From DMER64 sp964542305 (lineage in GTDB: Bacteria; Bacteroidota; Bacteroidia; Bacteroidales; UBA932), in the NCBI GenBank assembly GCA_964542305.1, contig CAZITX010000002.1, positions 62,001 through 126,000 of the forward strand: DNA of 64,000 nucleotides, in the 5' to 3' direction. The first letter of the stretch is position 1. Each line of letters begins with the position of its first letter. The translations under genes were made by a program, and so were the position numbers. Below the pieces are notes generated by a model. That model worked only from the letters and a program-made list of their open reading frames with translations. It was not told the DNA's origin and ran no database searches. Shown here in pieces: positions 41,491 to 49,258 of this stretch.

Positions 41491-44243
41491 GCCGGATTTC
41501 ATTCCTGAATTCCGTCGCCCGATCACTATATCAACAATTTGGAGAGCACATTGCTGATTGCTGCCTGGTATTTCCGGGTCGTAGAGCAGGACTGTTTTTT
41601 CAAAAAGAACTTTCCCGTTACTTAAAAAGAGAGATCTGGATGCCCCGGACGTTGGTTATCAATCAGCTGACAGAAGAAATTACCGGAGAAAAGGCAACCG
41701 ACCACTTGATCCTGCTGACTGAATTGTTCCGGGTCTACAGATCGCTGACCGGGAAAGAAGACAGTCTCAAGGAATTCTACACACTGGGGAATGTTATCAT
41801 TCGTGATTTTGACCAAGCCGACAAATATATGCTGGACCCCGCACAGTTGTTTCAAAATGTTCGGGATTTAAAACGTATTAGCGTGGATTTCAGCTTTCTA
41901 AACGCCGAACAACAGGAAGTGATAAAATCTTTTTGGTCCTCGTTTCAGGCACAGCCGGACCACAAACTGAACCTTCATTTCATAACCTTATGGGAAAACC
42001 TTCTCTCCCTTTATCTGGCATTCAATAGTAGTTTAAGAGAAAAAGGTTATGCATATGAAGGAATGATATACAGGCAAATGGCCAACCGTTTGAAAGATCC
42101 TGATGAACTTGATTTTCTTAATAAATATTCAGGTTTTGCATTCATTGGATTCAACGCGTTGAACACCTGTGAAAAAGAATTATTCCGTTATTTGAAAGGC
42201 AAGAACAAGGGACTATTCTACTGGGATTATGATCCGTATTATATAGATAATCCCATTCAGGAAGCCGGAATGTTCCTGCGTGAAAACATCAGGGAATTCC
42301 CTCCGGCAGACGGATATGTAAAAAACATATCTCCACTGCGCGACCCAAGGAACATCCATGTGATCCCCACTCCTTCCTATGTATTACAGGCCAAAATCGT
42401 ACCTCAACTCCTGGAAAAACACCATCTGCCATACAATACCAATACAGCCGTTGTGCTGGCCGATGAAACCCTTTTATTGCAACTATTATACGGTCTGGGC
42501 TATTACACATCTCCTGAACAGGAGATCAATGTCACTATGGGTTTCCCTCTTCGTCAGACAGCTCTTTTTTCACTGATCGACTCCCTTCTTCGCTATTACA
42601 ACAATACGAAAACTGCAAGGGATTTCAGACCTGTGGAAATGCACCCTTACGTCAGGACTTTGGATCTTGCCCATACGTTGAGAAATGTTCCCGTTAACAC
42701 CCCGGATTTGTACAACCTGTTATTGTCCATACTGGAAAAGATTGATCTTACCGGGTCTTTATCAGAGGGTGACCCCATGATCATTCCCATAGTACGGGAA
42801 ACAAGAAAACAACTGAACAAACTTTATCTGGCCGTGACACAATCCGGTATGGAAATCCATCCTGAAGTTTTTTCCAAACTGTTTAAACAGCATCTTTCTC
42901 TTGCCAGTATACCTTTCAGCGGAGAACCACTAACAGGGCTCCAGGTCATGGGTATTCTGGAAACGCGTTGCCTGGACTTTGAGAATCTGATTATTGTATC
43001 TGCACAGGAAAATATCCTGCCAAAAACCTACAGGGACAACTCCCTGATCCCGTATAATATCCGTAAGGCATTCGGGTTACCTGCAGCTGAACAGCACACG
43101 GCCATTCAGGCCTATTATTTTTACCGTCTGATACAGCGCTCATCGAATGTATTCCTTATATGGAACAGCAATCCGGAGGGTCCGTCCAAGGGAGAATTGA
43201 GCCGTTTCATTCGCCAGATTAGCTATGAACTTCCCGATTCTCATGTTGTAACAACGCCCGTTACCATACAGCATTCCATTCCTGAAATCAAACCTATCTC
43301 TGTTTCTAAAACCGGAACTGTCAAAGAATTTTTGGAACGTTACCTGGATCCCGATTCCGGTCAATGTTTAAGTCCTTCGGCTCTTCAAACATATATTCGC
43401 TGTCCGCTCAGTTTCTATTTTAAGAATATATTGTTATTAAAAGAGCCTCTCGAATTATCGGATCAAGCGGATCCCCTTCACCTGGGGAATATGGTCCACA
43501 GGACCCTTGAACATCTATACAAACCGTTCCTGGGCAAAACACTCTCCGGTAAAAAAGTTTTACAACTCATTGAACCTCGTGCGGTTTTCCGTAAAACTGT
43601 TTCGCGTATAGCCAATGACTACCTTATTGAAAAATACGGAAATGATAGTTCACGTGAAACCGGAAAATGGATTTTGCTGTCAGAAGTGGCCACCCTTTAC
43701 GTGGAACGATTCATAAAATACGATGCACACCGGGCTCCTTTGGTTGTTGCGGCCGTCGAAAAAATGTTCAGAAGAAGGTATAACAATGTAAATATCAAAG
43801 GGATCATTGACCGGGTTGACAGCAGTGAAGGGCAAGTACATGTTATTGATTATAAAACAGGAACAGAAAAAAATGCCTTTTCAAAAATGGAAGATCTTTT
43901 TGATCCTGCATTGACTGTAAAAAACAAGGACGCATTCCAAATCCTGTGCTATGCTTTTTTACAACAAACACTGACAGAAAATAACACCTATCCGATTCCT
44001 TTATTGTTTTACCTGAATGCTGTTTTCTCTGATAAACCGCAGGGTTATATCCTCTTTAACAAAAAAGAGCTTAATGATCCCCGGGTTTTTCCGGCTTTGA
44101 AAACAGACTTTCTGAACCACTTGGACTGCCTGTTGGAAGAAATGTTTAATTTTACCATTCCGTTCAGACAAACGGATGAATTGGACAATTGTTTACATTG
44201 TCCTTATATATCAATATGTCAAAGAGAAAAATACAATGACTAA
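41487..44243 (+). CDS. AddB-like PD-(D/E)XK nuclease with Fe-S cysteines
   Basis: 918 residues. The N-terminal half has a helicase-like fold (CLVFPGRRAGLFFQKEL, but no clear Walker A GKT). The C-terminal nuclease domain has GIIDRVDSSEG and VIDYKTG, the D...DxK core. Four cysteines typical of AddB Fe-S clusters are present: one in YIRCPLSFYF (near residue 635) and three in NCLHCPYISIC at the C-terminus. AddAB processes double-strand DNA ends for recombination. The AddA helicase partner is not adjacent in this window. It overlaps the lipoprotein gene by 4 bp and the HD gene by 8 bp. Confidence 0.85.
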   Translation: MSRISFLNSVARSLYQQFGEHIADCCLVFPGRRAGLFFQKELSRYLKREIWMPRTLVINQLTEEITGEKATDHLILLTELFRVYRSLTGKEDSLKEFYTLGNVIIRDFDQADKYMLDPAQLFQNVRDLKRISVDFSFLNAEQQEVIKSFWSSFQAQPDHKLNLHFITLWENLLSLYLAFNSSLREKGYAYEGMIYRQMANRLKDPDELDFLNKYSGFAFIGFNALNTCEKELFRYLKGKNKGLFYWDYDPYYIDNPIQEAGMFLRENIREFPPADGYVKNISPLRDPRNIHVIPTPSYVLQAKIVPQLLEKHHLPYNTNTAVVLADETLLLQLLYGLGYYTSPEQEINVTMGFPLRQTALFSLIDSLLRYYNNTKTARDFRPVEMHPYVRTLDLAHTLRNVPVNTPDLYNLLLSILEKIDLTGSLSEGDPMIIPIVRETRKQLNKLYLAVTQSGMEIHPEVFSKLFKQHLSLASIPFSGEPLTGLQVMGILETRCLDFENLIIVSAQENILPKTYRDNSLIPYNIRKAFGLPAAEQHTAIQAYYFYRLIQRSSNVFLIWNSNPEGPSKGELSRFIRQISYELPDSHVVTTPVTIQHSIPEIKPISVSKTGTVKEFLERYLDPDSGQCLSPSALQTYIRCPLSFYFKNILLLKEPLELSDQADPLHLGNMVHRTLEHLYKPFLGKTLSGKKVLQLIEPRAVFRKTVSRIANDYLIEKYGNDSSRETGKWILLSEVATLYVERFIKYDAHRAPLVVAAVEKMFRRRYNNVNIKGIIDRVDSSEGQVHVIDYKTGTEKNAFSKMEDLFDPALTVKNKDAFQILCYAFLQQTLTENNTYPIPLLFYLNAVFSDKPQGYILFNKKELNDPRVFPALKTDFLNHLDCLLEEMFNFTIPFRQTDELDNCLHCPYISICQREKYND

Positions 44244-46269
44244 GAAAGAAAAGGAAAAAGTGATAATACCCCTGCTCTTTGTGTTAGCAGCCGCTCTTAT
44301 GGTTTTCTCTTTGCCCCGGGAAGGCCAATTCAAATACCAGTATCAGAAAGGAAGTCCGTGGATGTATGAAAATCTGGATGCCACATTTGATTTCCCGATC
44401 TTGAAAACGGACGAAGAATTACGGCTGGAAAGGGGAAAATTAGCTGAAAGCTTTACACCTTACTTTGTATTAAGACCCGACATTGAAGCAGAACAACTTC
44501 GTGCTTTTACATCCGAAGCCACCCTGGCAGGGCTTTCCGATGAACTTCAGAGTAAATTGCTGTCCTTTTTTAAAAATATATACAGCCGGGGTATCATGGA
44601 TCAGGCCGGGTACGATGAGCTTAAACCGGAAACAGGGCTAGTTGTAGTACAGGGGAAGATGGCTGATAAAAAAGCCCATACCGAAGTTTTTTCTACAGGT
44701 ACTGCTTATCAGGTTTTTTTAACAAATCTGGAATCACTTACCCGGCAGGAACGGAACGAGATATCTAATGCCAACGTTGATTTTTCTGTATTTTTTGTAC
44801 CCAACCTGATATACGATGAAGGCACCACCTTTGCCGTCCAGTCCAGCAGTCTCCAGGACATTTCGCTCACAAAGGGAATAGTACATACCGGACAACGAAT
44901 TGTCAGCAAGGGAGAAGTAGTTACCGGCACAACAGAACAAATCCTGAATTCGCTTCGTGCGGAATACAATTCAAAGATCGGCTTTTCCGGGAACCTGTTG
45001 CTGCTTATAACAGGACAAACCCTAATGATAGTCCTTCTTGTTTTTATAACCTTCATTCTTTTGGAAGCCATTCGTCCCGGGATGTTGAGAAAAATTCCCG
45101 AACTGGTTTTCACACTCTTTCTTTTTGTTTTGGTAGTTGCCGGGGCTTCCTTTGCATGGAAAATTGAACCTATGGCCCTGTACCTCTTGCCTTTTCCTGT
45201 GATCGTACTCTTTTTGGACTCTTTTTTCCCTACAAAACTTTCGCTGCCCCTTTACATGCTGTTCCTTTTACCGCTGGCTGTTGTAACTGACAGCTACCAG
45301 CCGGTTCTAATAAATATTGTTGTGGGCGGTGTTGCGGTATATGTATTCCGTCATTGGGGAAGAGGCTGGCAACAATTCCTGTCCGCGCTTCTTGTCTTTA
45401 TCACATACCTGACAATAGATTTGGCATTTCATCTCATTTCAGAAGGATCATTCACCAATTTAAACGGTGTGGTATTCAGAAATTACGGAATAGCATCCAT
45501 ACTGGTGATAGCCTCCTATCCCCTGGTGTTCTTATTTGAGAAGATTTTCGGTTTTGTATCTCTTTCACGCCTGCGTGATCTTGCCGATACAGGGAATAAA
45601 GCGCTTCGGGAATTGTCTGAAAAAGCCCCTGGGACCATGCAACACTCATTGCAGGTGGCAAATCTTGCCGAGACGGCTGCCAGAACCATCGGGGCTAATG
45701 CCCTTTTGTGCCGTGTGGGAGCCCTTTATCACGATATCGGGAAGATCAACAATCCCCAGTATTTTGCTGAAAACCAGACTGCCAGTTTCAATCCTCATTC
45801 CCTGCTTGATCCGCGGGAAAGTGCCCGGATAGTGATTCAGCATGTGGAGGACGGAAAAACCCTGGCAAAAAAATACGGACTCCCGTCACTGGTCGTTGAT
45901 TTTATTGAAACACACCACGGCAGAACCCGTACCGAGTATTTTTACAATACCTGGTGCAACGAAGGAGGAGATCCTGCAAATGTGGAAGATTTTTCCTACG
46001 AAGGCCAATTACCTGTAACACCGGAGCATGTCATTGTAATGTTGGCCGATGCCGTGGAAGCCGCTTGCAGAAGCTTAAAGGATTATACCCCGGAAAGCAT
46101 CTCGGAAATGGTAGAAAAAATGGTAACACAACGTATCTCAGGCGATCAATTGCACCATGCGGACATCACCTACAGGAATCTCAGACGGATCCGGGAAACG
46201 CTGAAAGTACAGATCCAGGAAATGTATCACACCCGTATTACTTACCCTAAAAGAAAAAGATTAAAATAA
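44236..46269 (+). CDS. pgpH: PgpH-like HD-family c-di-AMP phosphodiesterase
   Basis: 677 residues from the ATG at 44236, which overlaps the preceding stop by 8 bp. The layout is that of 7TMR-HDED proteins: one N-terminal membrane helix, a large extracytoplasmic domain (about residues 35-265), seven membrane segments (about 270-430) and a cytoplasmic HD domain with MQHSLQVANLAE, GALYHDIGK and ETHHGRTRTEYF. PgpH relatives hydrolyse cyclic di-AMP to pApA. The name is by architecture; activity is inferred. It converges with menA with a 9-bp overlap. Confidence 0.88.
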   Translation: MTKKEKEKVIIPLLFVLAAALMVFSLPREGQFKYQYQKGSPWMYENLDATFDFPILKTDEELRLERGKLAESFTPYFVLRPDIEAEQLRAFTSEATLAGLSDELQSKLLSFFKNIYSRGIMDQAGYDELKPETGLVVVQGKMADKKAHTEVFSTGTAYQVFLTNLESLTRQERNEISNANVDFSVFFVPNLIYDEGTTFAVQSSSLQDISLTKGIVHTGQRIVSKGEVVTGTTEQILNSLRAEYNSKIGFSGNLLLLITGQTLMIVLLVFITFILLEAIRPGMLRKIPELVFTLFLFVLVVAGASFAWKIEPMALYLLPFPVIVLFLDSFFPTKLSLPLYMLFLLPLAVVTDSYQPVLINIVVGGVAVYVFRHWGRGWQQFLSALLVFITYLTIDLAFHLISEGSFTNLNGVVFRNYGIASILVIASYPLVFLFEKIFGFVSLSRLRDLADTGNKALRELSEKAPGTMQHSLQVANLAETAARTIGANALLCRVGALYHDIGKINNPQYFAENQTASFNPHSLLDPRESARIVIQHVEDGKTLAKKYGLPSLVVDFIETHHGRTRTEYFYNTWCNEGGDPANVEDFSYEGQLPVTPEHVIVMLADAVEAACRSLKDYTPESISEMVEKMVTQRISGDQLHHADITYRNLRRIRETLKVQIQEMYHTRITYPKRKRLK

Positions 46270-47151
46270 GGAAACCGCATATACCAGGATTCCCGCTATC
46301 AGGATTTTCAAGGCCTTGTCGAGCCCTGCTCCTTCATTGTTTCTGACCCAAATAAGATGTACAACAAAAAACGGAAATGAGATCAAATAAAGAAGTGACC
46401 CCCACTCCCAAAGACTCGAAAAGACTATAGATAAGGTCATTGACAAAATGATCAGAAATCCCTGATATACCTTTGCCGGCAGCGTAGATCCCGTTTTGAA
46501 CATTCCTGACAATACAATAGCAAAAGTGTTTTTATCAAATTGTTTGTCATTTTCAAAGTCCCTTATATTGTTGACATTTAGTACGGCTGTTGCAAGCAGC
46601 CCTACAGTTGTGGCGACTAACAAGATTTCAGGATCCGGGGATCCGGTATATATATAATAACTGCCGCCAACCCCAGCCATACCAAAAAACAAAAAAACGG
46701 AAACATCTCCCAGTCCACGGTATCCGTAAGGTTTTTTACCGGTAGAATACAAAACGGAAGCCGTCAGGGCCAAGGCCCCCAAAGCAAGAAAGAGAAGCGG
46801 AATAAAACCTGTAAAAGTGCCAAAAGCCAAATAAATCAATACCAGTCCCGAGATCGCTGTAAGCACAAGTGTAACCACAATTGCCCTGATAAGTTGTTTT
46901 TCAGTTAGTTTCCCGCTTTGCAGACTTAAAGCTTTCCGTCCCGGCTGTTGGCGATCCGTTCCTTGTTTCCAATCGCCCAACTCATTGGACAGGTTTGACA
47001 GAATCTGAAGCAATACCGCCGTCAGCAAAAGGAAAATGAAAAGAGTCCATGCAAAATTGCCGGTTTGTCTGGCAAGGAAAGTCCCTGCCAAAATCGACGA
47101 AACGGATAAAGGGAGCGTGCGCGGTCTGGTACTTTGCAGTAAAGGCCACAT
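46261..47151 (-). CDS. menA: 1,4-dihydroxy-2-naphthoate polyprenyltransferase
   Basis: 296 residues with about eight membrane helices. The prenyltransferase aspartate motifs are NELGDWKQGTDRQQPGRKAL (first) and NNIRDFENDKQFDKNTFAIV (second). MenA attaches the polyprenyl chain to DHNA in the inner membrane to make demethylmenaquinone, the main quinone precursor in Bacteroidota. It starts 6 nt after the response-regulator gene, so it is likely transcribed with the two-component system. Its end overlaps pgpH by 9 bp. Confidence 0.93.
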   Translation of the reverse strand: MWPLLQSTRPRTLPLSVSSILAGTFLARQTGNFAWTLFIFLLLTAVLLQILSNLSNELGDWKQGTDRQQPGRKALSLQSGKLTEKQLIRAIVVTLVLTAISGLVLIYLAFGTFTGFIPLLFLALGALALTASVLYSTGKKPYGYRGLGDVSVFLFFGMAGVGGSYYIYTGSPDPEILLVATTVGLLATAVLNVNNIRDFENDKQFDKNTFAIVLSGMFKTGSTLPAKVYQGFLIILSMTLSIVFSSLWEWGSLLYLISFPFFVVHLIWVRNNEGAGLDKALKILIAGILVYAVSLF

Positions 47152-47157
47152 TCCGGT

Positions 47158-47955
47158 TTATTTGAGAAAATACTGGTTCAGGAAATTTTGAAAATCTTTT
47201 TTATACTGGTCGCCAATTGGAACCGAAGCTTCTTTACCAAAGACTATCCTGTTTTGTACCACTTCAGTAATTTTAGTCAGATTTACAATGAATGAACGGT
47301 GAACACGCATAAATACGTCTTTAGGTAATCTTTCTTCAATGGATCTCAAACTGAACAGGGTCATTACCGGAATGCTGTTTTCGGAAAAGATCACCACATA
47401 TTCTTTCCGGCTTTCTATGAATTGGATATCGGAGATCTTCAGACGGACGGTTTTTGAATCGGCACGGACAAAAACATATTCACTGTCCCATCCTTTGGAA
47501 AGATGCCTTGTCCCGGAGTCTTCCGTTTCTTCTTCCTTCCCCGGCTCATTGGCATCCTGACCGGCAGGCTGTGTACTTACCGGTGCCGTGTGTCTGAGTT
47601 CAAACTGTTGCCTGACCTTTTCCGCACTCCTCATAAAATCTGTCAGACTGAATGGTTTGAGTAAATAATCCGTTGCGTCAACCTGAAATCCTTCAACGGC
47701 AAAATTTGCATATGCCGTAACAAACACAATGATAGGCTTGTCTTTGAGTGAACGAATATATTCGAGCCCGTTGATATCGGGCATTTCTATGTCCGTAAAG
47801 ATCACGTCTACTTTTTCAGTAGCCATAACCTCCATGGCTTCAGTGGGTCCTGAACAGGCTTTTACCAGTTCCAGGTATGGGATTTTCCCCACATACGAGA
47901 CCATTTGCTGTAAGGCAAGTGGCTCATCATCTATAACTATACACCTTATACTCAT
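47158..47955 (-). CDS. LytTR-family response regulator
   Basis: 265 residues. The receiver domain has the acidic pair D9/D10, phospho-acceptor D55 (VIFTDIEMPDING) and K100 (LLKPF). A linker rich in Gln, Glu and Pro spans about residues 125-150. The C-terminal LytTR DNA-binding domain contains FVRADSKTVRLKISDIQFIE and DVFMRVHRSFIVNLTKI. It should act as a transcription factor phosphorylated by the adjacent LytS-like kinase 12 nt upstream. menA follows by 6 nt. Targets are unknown. Confidence 0.94.
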   Translation of the reverse strand: MSIRCIVIDDEPLALQQMVSYVGKIPYLELVKACSGPTEAMEVMATEKVDVIFTDIEMPDINGLEYIRSLKDKPIIVFVTAYANFAVEGFQVDATDYLLKPFSLTDFMRSAEKVRQQFELRHTAPVSTQPAGQDANEPGKEEETEDSGTRHLSKGWDSEYVFVRADSKTVRLKISDIQFIESRKEYVVIFSENSIPVMTLFSLRSIEERLPKDVFMRVHRSFIVNLTKITEVVQNRIVFGKEASVPIGDQYKKDFQNFLNQYFLK

Positions 47956-47967
47956 AGGTTCTGTTTT

Positions 47968-49002
47968 TTATAGGGGGAGCTGCAAATGTACAATATATTC
48001 TGAGTTTGTCTGTTCCATAGTCAATTTATAATTATTCCCATACAACAGATTTAACCTTTCTTTTACATTTTTTATTCCCAACCCGCCCTGTTTGGTGGTT
48101 TTGGGTTTGTCCGGAAAAATGGTATTGGATAATGAAAAATGGAACCACCCGGGTTCTACCCAGAAATTCATGTTAATATGGGTTTCCTCCCCGTACACGA
48201 TGCCGTGTTTAAATGCGTTTTCAATAAAGACGATCATGATCAGGGGCGGCAATTGAACGTTGGGAATATCCCGGGGGACCGTTATATTAAGTTTCACATT
48301 TTCTCCGTATCTAAGCAGATTCAGATTACAATACGCCTTGAAAACTTCCAGTTGCTTCTCAAATGAAATTTTTGTGTCTGGTGTGCTTTCGTATAACATA
48401 TGCCTTAGCAACCGGGACAGGCTCACTATGGCATCCTTGGCCTTTTCTTCGTCTGTATCTACCAGGACATGAATATTGTTAAGGGTATTCATCAGAAAAT
48501 GCGGACTGATCTGGAATTGCAAAAACTCCATTTTGTATTTCATCAGTTTGTTATCCGCCTCGTGAGACAGAATCTTAGATTTAATATTGTGGAAGACCAT
48601 ACGTATTGCCACATTCATTCCCATTAACATAAGGGCAATGACGAAATTGCTCAGCAAGGTGGATTCATATGGAATGAAATTGGTCCAGGCAGCTCCGTAC
48701 CGGACATCCATAATGTCAATAATGGCTTCACACCCAAAGACAATCCCCAACAACAAAATAAAAACCAGGAAAAAATACGTGAAATAATTCCCTTTCAGCA
48801 AAAAGACCGGCACGTAAACATAGTGGTGGATCAGCAATCCCACGAAAAAAGGAGACAGAATGGCCCATAGGGACAAAACGTGTTGCTGTATCAACAGCGG
48901 ACTCAGAAAAGCTACGGCAATGATACCCCAGAGGGTAATGTTCTCCAACCTCCGCAGTTTCCTGAGTTCTTTATTGATTTCGTATTCGCTCTGTTTAACC
49001 AT
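47968..49002 (-). CDS. LytS/YehU-type sensor histidine kinase
   Basis: 344 residues. Four membrane helices fill about residues 20-140 with almost no extracytoplasmic domain. The His_kinase domain (QISPHFLMNTLNNIHVL) has the phospho-accepting H168, and the ATP-binding region shows PPLIMIVFIENAFKHGIVYG and GGLGIKNVKERL. It signals to the LytTR regulator encoded 12 nt downstream. The lack of a recognisable sensor domain suggests it reads a membrane-associated signal. Confidence 0.93.
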   Translation of the reverse strand: MVKQSEYEINKELRKLRRLENITLWGIIAVAFLSPLLIQQHVLSLWAILSPFFVGLLIHHYVYVPVFLLKGNYFTYFFLVFILLLGIVFGCEAIIDIMDVRYGAAWTNFIPYESTLLSNFVIALMLMGMNVAIRMVFHNIKSKILSHEADNKLMKYKMEFLQFQISPHFLMNTLNNIHVLVDTDEEKAKDAIVSLSRLLRHMLYESTPDTKISFEKQLEVFKAYCNLNLLRYGENVKLNITVPRDIPNVQLPPLIMIVFIENAFKHGIVYGEETHINMNFWVEPGWFHFSLSNTIFPDKPKTTKQGGLGIKNVKERLNLLYGNNYKLTMEQTNSEYIVHLQLPL

Positions 49003-49045
49003 AAAGGAAATAGTATACGAATATACGATTAACTGAAGAATAAAT

Positions 49046-49076
49046 AAAAAAAAAGGCGGGATTTAGATCTCCCACC
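49046..49076 (-). terminator. Intrinsic terminator, minus strand
   Basis: On the minus strand a 7-bp stem GGTGGGA / TCCCGCC (one T-G wobble that works only on this strand) encloses GATCTAAA and is followed by nine T residues (49054-49046). It lies 183 nt past the M16 gene and 44 nt before the histidine-kinase start codon. It ends either the M16 transcript or a short transcript from the promoter at 49149. Confidence 0.75.
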
Positions 49077-49148
49077 TGTAAAAAAGATTTCGCATCTTTT
49101 TTGTGTACGTTTTTAGTTCAAAAAACCATTCATTATTTATCCTATTCG

Positions 49149-49156
49149 CAAAGATA
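49149..49156 (-). promoter_or_regulatory. -7 element upstream of terminator 49046 (small RNA or leader)
   Basis: TATCTTTG on the minus strand, with CTTG about 20 nt upstream as -33. Transcription would start near 49145 and meet the terminator after about 100 nt, before the kinase gene. Confidence 0.5.
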
Positions 49157-49258
49157 AACCCCCTGAACCAATATTACAAGGAGAATTTATCCGGATACGG
49201 GTTTTATCTATATAACCCGCATTTTTATCTATGAACGGCCTTTTTTCTTCAACATAAT

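Noticed and set aside
49080..49102. AAAAAAGAT / ATCTTTTTT hairpin as the main terminator
   Set aside because: The stem is almost all A-T; the GC-rich hairpin with nine T residues at 49046-49076 is a better candidate.
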